Below, in pieces: positions 36,348 through 45,134 of a DNA stretch of 64,000 nucleotides. This stretch comes from Burkholderia cepacia ATCC 25416. Lineage in GTDB: Bacteria; Pseudomonadota; Gammaproteobacteria; Burkholderiales; Burkholderiaceae. The notes beneath the pieces were generated by a model that made no database searches, was not told where the DNA came from, and was given only the letters and a program-made list of their open reading frames with translations. The stretch spans positions 248,001-312,000 of the forward strand of contig NZ_CP012983.1 of the NCBI RefSeq assembly GCF_001411495.1, in the 5' to 3' direction. Both the position numbers and the translations under genes were made by a program. Every line of letters begins with the position of its first letter. Within the stretch, counting starts at the first letter, position 1.

Positions 36348-36780
36348 GGCGCGTGGTGTGCCGTCCGTGTTCTGCGGTGCGCGACGGCATCGCGTGCCGT
36401 GCAGGCGGATGCTCGCGCGTGGGGGCGTCGGGAGGCGCACGGTGGCTGCAAGCACGGCCGGTTTGTCGCGATGCGTTGCGTTGTGTACGCGTCGCGACAA
36501 GCGGTGTTGGTGGCGTATCCGCGATCGCCGATGATGTGAACCCGGCGCGTGCTCGGCCCCAACGTATGGCCCGGCGAATCCATCGGGCGTTTCTATGCTG
36601 TCGAGGGCGGCAAGGGTACCTGTCGCGGCGGGGCCGCTGCATTCGTTGACGGTCAGGGTTGCCCGTCGTCATGAATGACGATGGGCTGTCGACACGGCGC
36701 CGACGCGCGGTCCCACCTTCATCCATTCCATCGCACTATCCCGTCGGCGAGCCGTGAGCTGTGAGCCGCGAGCGCCGAGC
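36348..36780. other. Gene-free stretch before the microsatellite mosaic
   Basis: About 430 bp after the DapA-like gene with no convincing coding sequence; frames on both strands are arginine-rich and lack starts with ribosome binding sites. No clear terminator could be picked out. Confidence 0.5.
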
Positions 36781-36926
36781 CTCAAGCCTCAAGCCTCAAG
36801 CCTCAAGCCTCAAGCGCCGGTGCCGGTGCCGGTGCCGGTGCCGGTGCCGGTGCCGAGCCGAGCCGAGCCGAGCCGAGCCGAGCCGAGCCGCGTCGAGCCG
36901 CGTCGAGCCAAGCCAAGCCAAGCCAA
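36781..36926. repeat. Mosaic of five simple tandem repeats
   Basis: In order: CTCAAGC x5 (36781-36815), GCCGGT x6 (36816-36851), GCCGA x7 (36852-36886), GCCGCGTCGA x2 (36887-36906), GCCAA x4 (36907-36926). The units have periods 7, 6, 5, 10 and 5 and all are perfect. The run sits 200 bp before a hypothetical gene whose frame stays open through most of it, so unit changes could alter its leader. Confidence 0.95.
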
Positions 36927-37129
36927 TCCCCAACCGCGGCGTCGCCGCTCGTCCGTCCGACGCGTTGCGCCCCACGATCTGCCGCCGCCGGCTGACCGGT
37001 GCATGTTCACGTCGGGCGACAAAAGCACACAAATCTGATCATCCCCCCTCATCGTTTCTTGTAACGATTCGTAATATTGCGCCGCCGAGCGCTTTTCCCG
37101 ACGAACCGTTGAATCCGCATCCGTTTCCC

Positions 37130-37777
37130 ATGCAACACGTCACGACGACAAGCCAGCCACCGATCCTGGCGGCACCGGTAGATCCCATGCTGCATGCCGT
37201 GATCGATGAGGTCGTCCACCGGAGCGTGTCGGAAGCGACGACGCGCAGCGGCTACATGCGATGTGCCGACTACGCGATCGTCGGCGCGCAGGTGCTGACG
37301 CTGCTGACCGGCAAGCCGTACCGGCCGTTCGCGGGTGGGGAGGTGCTGGATTTCGGCGGCGGCAACCTGTATGCGCTGTGCACGACGCGCGAGCGGCGCC
37401 GCACCGCGCGGCACCTGTCGCAGCTCGCGAGGTATCACTGCTGGATCGAGGCGCGTCATGACGATATCGGCGGCCGTGCGCGCAAGGAAATCGTCGATTT
37501 CACGCTGCGCCACGACGAGACCGTGGCGAGCCATCTGGGGATGCCGTACGCACGCGCGTACCAGGCGTATTTCTGGGGCTGGGACGACGAGCACGCGGTA
37601 CCGGCCGAACTGCACGGTCATCCGGTCTTCGCGAAACAGGGCCCCGTGTGGCGCTGGGCGGAGCGTGAATGCACGTCGCTGCTGCGCGCATACGAGCGCG
37701 AACGGCCAGGCTATTTCGGGCGTCAGGTGTCGCGTGCGATCGATTTGTTTGCCGATCGCGTCGAAGGTCTCGGCTGA
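37130..37777 (+). CDS. Hypothetical protein, possible transglutaminase-like cysteine enzyme
   Basis: A 215-residue cytoplasmic protein. The arrangement MRCADYAIVGAQVLTLL (Cys45), RYHCWIEARH (His103) and EIVDFTLRHDE (Asp123) resembles the Cys-His-Asp order and spacing of transglutaminase-like proteins such as DUF2026, including the H-x-W-x-E and D-F patterns. This is inference from pattern only. The frame is open for a further 120 codons upstream through the microsatellite, but codon use and low complexity there argue for the internal ATG. No ribosome binding site is obvious at this start. Confidence 0.65.
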   Translation: MQHVTTTSQPPILAAPVDPMLHAVIDEVVHRSVSEATTRSGYMRCADYAIVGAQVLTLLTGKPYRPFAGGEVLDFGGGNLYALCTTRERRRTARHLSQLARYHCWIEARHDDIGGRARKEIVDFTLRHDETVASHLGMPYARAYQAYFWGWDDEHAVPAELHGHPVFAKQGPVWRWAERECTSLLRAYERERPGYFGRQVSRAIDLFADRVEGLG

Positions 37778-37948
37778 CGGCACGGCCTGCCGCGATGGAG
37801 CGAACCGCGGAAGGGCGCCCGGCGCATGCTTGCGCACCGCCGGCGTCTGCGTGATGTGTCCAGGCGGGACGCCGTGCGCGGCGGCGCGAGCCGGTCGATC
37901 CATTGACCGGCCGCCGCCGCCGCGATCATCCGGCGGCCCGGGCGCGCA

Positions 37949-39451
37949 TCACTTGTTCGCCAGCGTGCCGCTGCTGTTGGCGCCGCCGAACAGCCGCGTC
38001 AGGTATTGCGTGTTCGAGTTCATCTTGGCCATCAGCGTATTGAGCGCCGTGAACTGCGCCTGATACTGCTTGGTCAATTGCGCGGCGTAGTCGGCCAGAT
38101 CCGTCTGCTGCTGCGTGACGCGCTTCAGGTTGGCACTCAGCGCGTTCGTGCGCACTTCGATCATCCCGCCTTTCTTCGTGAAGGGCGCGATCTGGTCGGT
38201 CAGTTGCTTGCCCATCCCGTTCGTCGAGTTGAACAGGCGCGCGACCCCTGACGGGTTGTTGGACAGCGCACTGTCGAGCTTCGCGCTGTCGGCCTTCAGC
38301 GTGCCGTCCTTCTCGAGCGAGATGCCGATCGCCATCAGGTTCGTGTGTCCGTTGCCGTTCTCGTTCGCGACACCGCGCGCGACGATCGACGCGAGCGAGT
38401 TGCGGATCGTGTTCAGCGTCGAATCGCCGATCAGCGCACCCTGCGAGCTCGCCCCTTCCGTGTAGCTCGACAGCGCGCCCATCGTCTTGACGACGGTGTT
38501 GTACAGGTTCACGAAGTTCGTGATCGTGGCCGCCTGCGACTTCGTATCGGTGCTGACCGTCAGCGTCTGCGTGTCGGTCGCGCTGACCGCGGCCGCCGAC
38601 AGGTTCAGCGTGACGCCGCTCAGCACGCCCGACACCGTGTTGCTCGCGCTGGTCGACGCGATGCCGTTGAGCGTGAACTTCGCGTCCTGCGCGACGGCGC
38701 TTTGCCGCCACGCGGCCGCGCTGTTCGCCGATTCGATCTTCGACGCGCCGCCCGTCGTGTCGGCAGTCGACGTGACGCCGAGGTTCGACAGCCCGTTGTC
38801 GTTGGCCACGTTGCCGACCGCGACGCTGATCGCGTTCGCCGAGCCCGTCTTCGTCGACGCGAGCACGAGGTGCGCGCCGTCGGTGCCGTTGATCACGGTC
38901 GCGCTGATCCCCGGGTTGTTCGCCGCGGAGTTGATCGCGGCCGCGATGCCCGACAGCGTGTTGTTCGTACCGGTGACGTCGACCTTGAACGACTGGCTGC
39001 CGAGCGACAGCGTCAGCGTGCCGGTGCCGAGCGCCTTGCTCCCGTCGAAGCCCGACGAAGCCAGCGCCTGCGCGGTCGCGGTCTGCGTGACGCCGATCGT
39101 GTAGGTGCCGGCCACCGCGCCCGCGCCCGCCGTCGCGGTCAGGCCCTTGCCGCTCGCGACCGCGGTGAACGTCGACTGCAGCCCGCCATTCGACAGCGAG
39201 GCGAGGCCCGCCTCGAGCGCACCCAGTGCGGACGACAGCGCGCCGAATGCGGAAATCTGCGTCGTGCCGGTGGTCTGCGACGCGGCGAGCGCGGCGGCCC
39301 GGCCGGCGGTTTTCGCGTTCACCAGCGTCTTGACGAGCGTGCCGACGTCCATCGACGGATTACCGGTCGAGCCGTTGATGATCGATTGCGCCGCCTGTTG
39401 CAACAGGCTGTTCGTGTTCGCGCCGCTGGTCACGGGCGTGTTCGTTGCCAT
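37949..39451 (-). CDS. fliD: Flagellar hook-associated protein 2 (filament cap), orphan copy
   Basis: A 500-residue FliD-like filament-capping protein, secreted through the flagellar export apparatus. The N-terminal D0/D1 part contains MDVGTLVKTLVNAKT and AFGALSSALGALEAGLASL. The middle holds repeated beta segments (GTLTLSLGSQSFKVDVTG and similar), and the C-terminal coiled region is LNTLMAKMNSNTQYLTRLF. There is no signal peptide, as expected. No other flagellar gene is near, so it is an orphan paralogue or an insertion-derived copy. A weak sigma-28-like promoter lies about 150 bp upstream. Confidence 0.88.
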   Translation of the reverse strand: MATNTPVTSGANTNSLLQQAAQSIINGSTGNPSMDVGTLVKTLVNAKTAGRAAALAASQTTGTTQISAFGALSSALGALEAGLASLSNGGLQSTFTAVASGKGLTATAGAGAVAGTYTIGVTQTATAQALASSGFDGSKALGTGTLTLSLGSQSFKVDVTGTNNTLSGIAAAINSAANNPGISATVINGTDGAHLVLASTKTGSANAISVAVGNVANDNGLSNLGVTSTADTTGGASKIESANSAAAWRQSAVAQDAKFTLNGIASTSASNTVSGVLSGVTLNLSAAAVSATDTQTLTVSTDTKSQAATITNFVNLYNTVVKTMGALSSYTEGASSQGALIGDSTLNTIRNSLASIVARGVANENGNGHTNLMAIGISLEKDGTLKADSAKLDSALSNNPSGVARLFNSTNGMGKQLTDQIAPFTKKGGMIEVRTNALSANLKRVTQQQTDLADYAAQLTKQYQAQFTALNTLMAKMNSNTQYLTRLFGGANSSGTLANK

Positions 39452-40457
39452 GGGTGGTCTCCGGTTGAATAACGATCCCGTGACGAGCGGCTGCCGGGTC
39501 GGCCTGCGGCGCTTCGAAGGCAGGGCGCGTCCGGCGCGACGCGTTCCCGGGGTTCACGGGAGTGTCGGGAAAACGTAAGGACGTGCGCTATCGTATATTT
39601 AAATCGGTATTACTTGGTAATTTTTTGTAATGCATGTTGAGAAAAATGCAGACGGGAACGGGGTGTTTGAGTGAGGGCTAAAGGTCTGCGATTTTTTGCC
39701 GTAAACACACCGTTTTGGCTGTATTTATTCAAGCATTTTTCACGGTGTTGAAAACTGGCAAAGGGCGAGAAGGATTGGTCAAGGTTTTGCGCTGATTCTG
39801 CTAAACATCGGATCGATCGACGGTGTGTGGAAAGGGTGTTTCCCAGTCGATGACGGGCTGAAATCCTTGTCTGACGGACGACATGCGTCACCGGCGATTC
39901 CAGTCCGCCTGCCCGCGAAACGTTTTCGTATTGCCGATGTTCGTTTCCGGGCCATGAGATTTTTTCTGAAACAGAATGCCCGGTAGATTGCAATGCGGGT
40001 CGAGTTGCGGGAATCAAGTCGGCCTTTGTGAATCGATATTGAACCCGCCGTTTAATGACAAGTTCGATATGCGCGGTTGTGACCGATTTGTGTCAATTGA
40101 AGCCGAAAATATCGATTGAATCAGGTGGCCTGAAAGAAGCGTGGCGTTTCCGTGTTCCGGAAACATGCGGCGGGTTGATTTGCACTGCCTGCCGACCTTT
40201 GCCTGTCGGCGCTTTTGTCGTCGATTGTCCACTTTAATGAGACAGCGAATCCTTCTTTGACGGATTGATGATTCGTGACGAGACAGTAGACTGCACCCGT
40301 GCTTCGCCAGAACCGATCGGAAGCGCGCCGGGAACGGCGCAACCCGACGGATTCTTCGGCGGCGGGCGCTCCGGCCTGCTGTCCGATCGTGCGAGGAGTG
40401 ATTCGGCGCCTCCCGGCACCGGATGCATCAAACCGTCAATTCAAGGGTGATATTGCT
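39452..40457. other. 1-kb gene-free region of visibly lower GC
   Basis: Between divergent fliD and doxX. From about 39590 to 40260 the base composition is clearly more AT-rich than the flanks, with runs such as TTTTTT at 39621-39626. Open frames of 60-135 codons on both strands have codon use unlike the neighbours and no domain I recognise. It must contain the promoters of both flanking genes. Confidence 0.6.
39601..39627 (-). promoter_or_regulatory. Weak sigma-28 (FliA)-like promoter for fliD
   Basis: On the minus strand CAAAAAAT, 11-bp spacer, ACCGATTT. Compared with the TAAAGTTT-N11-GCCGATAA consensus, this keeps the spacing and CCGAT but only 9 of 16 positions. About 150 bp before the fliD start. 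Confidence 0.25.
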
Positions 40458-40871
40458 ATGCGTTACGTTTCGCTGGAGTCGAAGAAGGACGAGCTGCTGC
40501 TGGCGGCTCGCGTGCTGTTGATGATCCTGTTCGTGCTGTTCGGCTGGCAGAAGCTGAACGGCTTCTCGGGCACCGTCGCGTACATGGCGTCGACGGGGAA
40601 CCCAGCGCCCGAACTGGCCGCGGTGATCGCGGTGGCGGTCGAGCTGGTCGGCGGCCTGCTGATCGCGGCCGGCTTCTATACGCGGCCGCTCGCACTGGTG
40701 TTCGCCGCCTATACGCTCGCGACCGCGCTGATCGGCCATCGCTACTGGGCGCTGCAGGGGATGGAGCAATACATGGCGATGATCAACTTCTACAAGAACG
40801 TGAGCATCATCGGCGGGCTGCTGTTGCTCGCACTGACCGGGCCGGGGCGGTATTCGCTCGACCGGAAGTAA
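40458..40871 (+). CDS. DoxX family membrane protein
   Basis: A 137-residue inner-membrane protein with four helices. The family pattern AARVLLMILFVLFGWQKL, the middle GFYTRPLALVFAAYTLATA and the C-terminal NFYKNVSIIGGLLLLAL are typical of DoxX/DoxD-like proteins. These are associated with redox reactions at the quinone level or detoxification. The chosen ATG follows AAGGGTG. A strong terminator follows. Confidence 0.9.
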   Translation: MRYVSLESKKDELLLAARVLLMILFVLFGWQKLNGFSGTVAYMASTGNPAPELAAVIAVAVELVGGLLIAAGFYTRPLALVFAAYTLATALIGHRYWALQGMEQYMAMINFYKNVSIIGGLLLLALTGPGRYSLDRK

Positions 40872-40901
40872 GGCGGGGCGGCGGTTCCGTTCGGCTCGGA
40901 G

Positions 40902-40936
40902 CCCGGTGCACGAAAGTGCGCCGGGTTTTGTTTTTG
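40902..40936 (+). terminator. Strong rho-independent terminator after doxX
   Basis: A 10-bp stem (40902-40911 with 40916-40925, one G-T pair) with a GAAA tetraloop, followed by TTTTGTTTTTG. Confidence 0.88.
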
Positions 40937-41077
40937 TGGGCGGGGCGTGACGTGTGGCGCGTGCGGCGTGGGTGCTGCGTTGCCAAACGAACAGGTTCCG
41001 GACATGATTGCGCGTGCACAGTGACGCTGTTCACGCCGCGGCGTCTCGCAGAAATCGTCTGCTTCAGGACATTGCCG

Positions 41078-41266
41078 ACGGAGAACGACGACTATCCGCG
41101 GTTTACCGAGGCATGGTTCGAGACGCTGTACCCGCACTACTTGCGCGCGTTTCCGTCATGTTCGATCGCGCACTTCGAGATGGACAGCGGCCGGGCGGCA
41201 CAGATGTCGGCCGCCGTCACCGTGCCGCGTGGTACGCAGCTTGACAGCCGGCCACTGATCGACGGC
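41078..41266 (+). pseudogene. tssF: Fragment of type VI secretion baseplate protein TssF
   Basis: About 63 codons match the region near residues 70-130 of TssF (ImpG/VasA): NDDYPRFTEAWFETLYPHYL, then AFPSCSIAHFEMD, then VTVPRGTQLDSRP. The full protein is near 600 residues, so this is a small internal piece. It has no start or ribosome binding site of its own. The flanking sequence in the same frame does not continue the family pattern. It is followed within about 100 bp by a VgrG-associated metallopeptidase gene, so both derive from a type VI gene cluster. Confidence 0.75.
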
Positions 41267-41367
41267 GTCGTGAAGCTTGCGCGGAAGGCGGTGACGGCGT
41301 GGATTGCCGAGTCAAGATCAACGGCGTGCAGACGAACCAGTTTCAGTTGGGAGAATCGGAGAAGTCG

Positions 41368-41907
41368 ATGACGGTCAAGGGACATGATCGGCCGTTGACG
41401 GCGGGCGAGATCGAGATGGCCCGGACCGTCTTCAAGGACAGCATCGATTACGACAAGGTGCGGGTGCATCGGGGGAGTTACTTCTGGTTCGACATGCAGC
41501 GCAAGAGAACCGCAGTTACTCCTGACGGGCACATGTATTTTCGCGACGAGGACTTTCTCGAGGACTTCTCCGCCGCGTCGGTGGCGGATGGCGACATGTC
41601 ATGGTTCATGCACGAGATGACGCACGTCTGGCAATACCAGCTCGGATATTCGATGCGCTGGCACGGGCTGACCGTCACCATTCGCGGCGAGCGTGCCTAT
41701 CAGTACACCATCACGCCTCAGAACGTTTTTCACGACTACAACATGGAGCAGCAGGGAAATCTGGTCGCGGATTATTTCGCGATTCATGTGCTCAAGAAAT
41801 ACCAGGCGATCATTCACCGCGGATACGTCGGCGCGCCGGAAGAACTCGACTGGGTGCTCGCGCCGTTGCTGCGGGATCCGAAGAATACGGACAATTTGCC
41901 GAAGTAG
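41368..41907 (+). CDS. VgrG-associated zinc metallopeptidase-like protein (type VI accessory)
   Basis: A 179-residue protein of the family often labelled vgr-related or Rhs-associated in Burkholderia. The N-terminal RPLTAGEIEMARTVFKDSID and VRVHRGSYF are characteristic. HEMTH at 82-86 is a zinc-protease HExxH motif, and the following NLVADYFAIH could supply further ligands. GGAGAA and GAAG precede the ATG. No signal peptide is present, consistent with delivery by a type VI spike. It is followed by a lipoprotein gene that could protect the producer. Frame and codon use are intact, so it may still be expressed. Confidence 0.8.
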   Translation: MTVKGHDRPLTAGEIEMARTVFKDSIDYDKVRVHRGSYFWFDMQRKRTAVTPDGHMYFRDEDFLEDFSAASVADGDMSWFMHEMTHVWQYQLGYSMRWHGLTVTIRGERAYQYTITPQNVFHDYNMEQQGNLVADYFAIHVLKKYQAIIHRGYVGAPEELDWVLAPLLRDPKNTDNLPK

Positions 41908-41984
41908 CGGGACGGGCGCCGTCGCACGGTGGCGATGTTTGAATTCCTGATTGACTCGAGTGGTTTCGATGCCGCGATGAATGG

Positions 41985-42491
41985 ATGCGAAGCGTGAGGG
42001 AAATTTTGCGAAGCAGTGCCGTGGCATGCCTATCGTGCTGGTTGTTTACCTCCTGTGCGGTTGCCACGTCGCACGGTCCGATTCGCCTGGACATCAGGCA
42101 GATCGACGGAAAACCGGCTGCTTGCCTGCCGGCAAGTGACGACACTGGTTCCGACCCGATCCAGATCCGCGGGGTCGATGTGACGAGACAAACCGGCCCG
42201 GTCAGTCCCGTTGTCACGTATTGGGCGCTGGAGGTTCCGGGGAGTGCGCCGCCGGTTTATCTGAAGCGAGGCGCGTGTCTCGTCTATGGCCAGACCGTGG
42301 CCGGTGCGGTTGTGCGTGCGGCGCCGAGGGCGCTGGACATCAACAAGTTCTACAGCATCTCGATCGTACCGGGAGGGGGCTATGGCCCGGTGTACAGCTC
42401 GGCGTTTTGCGTGATCAGGCAAGCGGGGGGCGGTGTCCGCATTGCGACGCCGGGGCAGGAAGGGAACCCGTGCGCGTCGGCAGGATACTGA
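41985..42491 (+). CDS. Predicted periplasmic lipoprotein, possible type VI immunity-type protein
   Basis: A 168-residue protein with an N-terminal hydrophobic signal and a lipobox-like LFTSC (Cys24). The mature part starts with RLDIRQIDGKPAACLPASDD and includes paired cysteines (GACLVYG, SSAFCVIRQ). It lies directly behind the HEMTH protein in the same direction, the usual position of an immunity protein, and resembles proteins annotated as putative type VI immunity periplasmic lipoproteins. That role is inference. A truncated second copy follows. Confidence 0.65.
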   Translation: MRSVREILRSSAVACLSCWLFTSCAVATSHGPIRLDIRQIDGKPAACLPASDDTGSDPIQIRGVDVTRQTGPVSPVVTYWALEVPGSAPPVYLKRGACLVYGQTVAGAVVRAAPRALDINKFYSISIVPGGGYGPVYSSAFCVIRQAGGGVRIATPGQEGNPCASAGY

Positions 42492-42677
42492 GCGGCGCAG
42501 TGGGCTTCGCGTCGTGGCGTTCCGGTCGCGAATGACGGCGCGGACAAGGTTGGGCCGGGCGCCGCTTACGGGTTTCACCATGGTTATGTCGGGCCACCTA
42601 AGCGCTTGTTCGCATTCTTGTGCCGTTCCGGGAGGATTCAGGTAGTGCAGACAGGCTTTTGAAGCAGCGCGCCGGGC

Positions 42678-42869
42678 TTGCTCGCGGCGCTGTCGTGCCT
42701 GTCGGACGCAATGGCGACGTCGGTGGCGCCCGTCGAACTGGAGATCAGGCAGGTCGACGGGAATCCTGCAGCCTGCCTGTCCGCGAATGACGAGCGTGCC
42801 GGAAGCGTCATCCGGATCCGCTCGGCGGGTGTCGCCAGGCCGACCGGCGCCGCGAGTCCCGACGTGACG
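42678..42869 (+). pseudogene. Truncated paralogue of the preceding lipoprotein gene
   Basis: About 64 codons align with the first half of the upstream lipoprotein: LEIRQVDGNPAACLSANDE against LDIRQIDGKPAACLPASDD, then IRIRSAGVARPTGAASPDVT against IQIRGVDVTRQTGPVSPVVT. After that the similarity ends abruptly. The signal-peptide region is damaged and lacks a good start. This is a decayed tandem duplicate, as often seen for immunity genes. Confidence 0.75.
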
Positions 42870-42960
42870 AGAAGACAGGCATGCAGCCGACGAGTGAGGG
42901 GAGTCGACATCGGTTGCCTGTTCTTGTATAGATTGGGGAATCCCCGTTCCCCTTTCACAG

Positions 42961-43914
42961 ATGGCTACCGTACCTCAATCGACCGTCCTTCTCATCGGCG
43001 CCGCCGGCCTCCTCGGCCGCGCGGTTGCCGCATCGCTGTCCCGCGAGTCTTCGTTAAACCTCGTCGCGACGATTCGCAACCCGCACGGCGCAGGCGCAAA
43101 ACGCCTTGCGTTGCCTGCGGAAAACCTCGCCGAACTCGACGTCCTCGACGAGCCGGCCCTCGAACACCTTTTCGCCACCCGCCAGCCGGCCGCCGTGATC
43201 ATCTGCGCGGCTGAACGCCGCCCGGACGTCTGCGAACGCGATCCTGACGGCGCACGCGCAATCAACGTCACCGCCCCGGCGCGCATCGGCGCGCTCGCCG
43301 CGCGCCACGGCGCATGGACGCTCGGTATCTCCACCGACTACGTCTTCGACGGCAAGGCCGCTCCGTACCGCGAGGACGCCACCCCGAATCCGCTGAACAT
43401 CTACGGCCGCACGAAGCTGGAAGGCGAGGCAGCGCTCCTCGCCGCGTCGCCGCTGTCGTGCGTGCTGCGCCTGCCGCTGCTGTACGGCCCGATCGTCGAC
43501 TGGAGCGAATCGGCCGTCACGAGTCTCGTGCCGGCGATCGCCGCGTCCGCACGGCCGGGCGCCGCCGCGGTCGGCATGGACGCCTGGGCGATCCGTTACC
43601 CGACCTATACGCCCGACGTCGCGGACGTCATCCGCGACCTGACATTGCGCCATCTCGCGGGTGCGTCGATCACGGGCATCCGTCACTGGTCGGGCGAGGA
43701 GCCGATGACGAAGTACGACATTGCGCAGCGGATCGCGGCCGCGCTCGGCATCGAAGCATCGCTCACGCGGATCGACCAGCCGACCGACGCGACGCCGCGT
43801 CCGTACGATTGCCATCTGGACGCATCGCGCGTGCGCGCAGCCGGGATCGATCACGCGACGCCTTTCGATATCGCGCTGCGCGCCGTCCTGCGCGATGCGC
43901 CGCAGACGCTGTAG
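42961..43914 (+). CDS. NAD(P)-dependent sugar-nucleotide reductase, RmlD-like SDR
   Basis: A 317-residue extended short-chain dehydrogenase. The Rossmann motif is GAAGLLGRAV (13-22), the conserved STDYVFDG comes near residue 122, and the catalytic YGRTK follows in NIYGRTKLEGE. The pattern is that of dTDP-4-dehydrorhamnose reductase and the related MAT2B subfamily. Outside an rml cluster its substrate is unclear; it may act on a sugar nucleotide or another keto compound. Confidence 0.87.
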   Translation: MATVPQSTVLLIGAAGLLGRAVAASLSRESSLNLVATIRNPHGAGAKRLALPAENLAELDVLDEPALEHLFATRQPAAVIICAAERRPDVCERDPDGARAINVTAPARIGALAARHGAWTLGISTDYVFDGKAAPYREDATPNPLNIYGRTKLEGEAALLAASPLSCVLRLPLLYGPIVDWSESAVTSLVPAIAASARPGAAAVGMDAWAIRYPTYTPDVADVIRDLTLRHLAGASITGIRHWSGEEPMTKYDIAQRIAAALGIEASLTRIDQPTDATPRPYDCHLDASRVRAAGIDHATPFDIALRAVLRDAPQTL

Positions 43915-44045
43915 GATCGGGCGCCGCGCCGCGCCACGCCGCGGCCCGCGCCGCGTGATCCGCAGCCGTCCACGGCGACAGCTGCGCGACGGAGGCGGCC
44001 CGCGCGCATCGGCCGGCCCATCATCGCCCACCCAGGAGCCCAGCC

Positions 44046-44954
44046 ATGCAACTGAAATGGCTCGAAGACTTCGTCGAGCTCGCGCGCACGCGCAGCTTCA
44101 CCCGCGCGGCGGAGAACCGGTTCGTCACGCATCCGGCGTTTGGCCGCCGTATCCGGTCGCTCGAGGAGTGGGTCGGCGCGCGCCTGATCGCGCGCACGAA
44201 GCCGCTCGAACTGACGGCGGCGGGCACCGTGTTTCTCGATGCGGCATCGAACGCGCTCGACGTCCTGCACGGCGCCCGCACGCAACTCCAGGAAGCGTCG
44301 CCGGTGCTGGAGAACAACCTGCGAATCGCGACCGGCCGCACGCTCTCGGCCACCTTCTTCCCCGACTGGTACGACGAGACCGTTGCGCGCGCCGGTTTTT
44401 TTACGGCGACCGTGTCGACCGGCAGCGCGGAGGAAGCGATCCTGCAGCTCACGGCCGGCGACGCCGACATGCTGATCGTCTATTCGAGCCCGCATACGCG
44501 GCTGCTGATCGATCGCGACCGCTTCGACTGGCTGTCCGTCGCGCGCGAGGTGCTGGTGCCGGTCAGCGCGTTCGATGCGCGCGGCAGCGTGCGCTACCGG
44601 CTGCCGGCCGGGCAGGCGCCGGTGCCGTGGCTCGCGTTCGCGCGCACGTTGACCCTGCGCGCGGTGCTGGCGCGCCATCTCGCCGAAATGCCCGGCCGCC
44701 CGACGTTGCGGCCCGTGTACCAGGCCGACTCGTACGAAGCGATCCTCGCGATGGCGCGCCGCGGGCTCGGCCTGGCGTGGCTGCCGCAGCGGCTCGTCGC
44801 CGACGACGTGCGGCGCGGCGAGCTCGCGATCGTCGGGGGCGCCGACTGGCAGATCGGCTTCGACATTGCGCTGTACCGTCGACGGAACGACCCGCACCCG
44901 GTACTGGACGCGATCTGGCGCACCGCGCCGGCCCGCGACGACGGCGCCGCATAG
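44046..44954 (+). CDS. LysR family transcriptional regulator
   Basis: A 302-residue LysR regulator beginning MQLKWLEDFVELARTRSFT, with helix-turn-helix AAENRFVTHPAFGRRIRSLE. This N-terminus (LKWLEDF and HPAFGRRI) marks a subgroup often located before MHS-type transporters. It precedes an MFS gene and an aspartoacylase-like gene on the same strand, which it probably controls. AGGAG lies well before the ATG. Confidence 0.9.
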   Translation: MQLKWLEDFVELARTRSFTRAAENRFVTHPAFGRRIRSLEEWVGARLIARTKPLELTAAGTVFLDAASNALDVLHGARTQLQEASPVLENNLRIATGRTLSATFFPDWYDETVARAGFFTATVSTGSAEEAILQLTAGDADMLIVYSSPHTRLLIDRDRFDWLSVAREVLVPVSAFDARGSVRYRLPAGQAPVPWLAFARTLTLRAVLARHLAEMPGRPTLRPVYQADSYEAILAMARRGLGLAWLPQRLVADDVRRGELAIVGGADWQIGFDIALYRRRNDPHPVLDAIWRTAPARDDGAA

Positions 44955-45134
44955 CCTCCGCGGGCAGCGCCCGCGCGGCCTGCGCGCCGATCGGCACGAT
45001 TGCGTGCCGAAACGGCACGAACGCCCGCCCCGCGTTGCCTACACTCCGCGCTTGACTGGCCCGAACGGCCGCCGGCAAAGCCGCGCGCCGTCTTTCAAAA
45101 TCCTGACGGCCAGCATTACCGGAGGAGCAAAGGG

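Noticed and set aside
36781..36926. CRISPR array
   Set aside because: Units are 5-10 bp without spacers; this is a set of microsatellites. No cas genes are in the window.
36754..37038. A 94-codon frame across the microsatellites
   Set aside because: Its translation simply repeats the simple-sequence units (PVPVPV, SRAEPSRAEP) and has no ribosome binding site.
39610..40017. A 135-codon minus-strand frame in the AT-richer region
   Set aside because: No recognisable domain, no ribosome binding site, codon use unlike neighbours.
40916..41077. Extension of the tssF fragment upstream
   Set aside because: The same frame continues but the translation overlaps the doxX terminator and does not resemble TssF.
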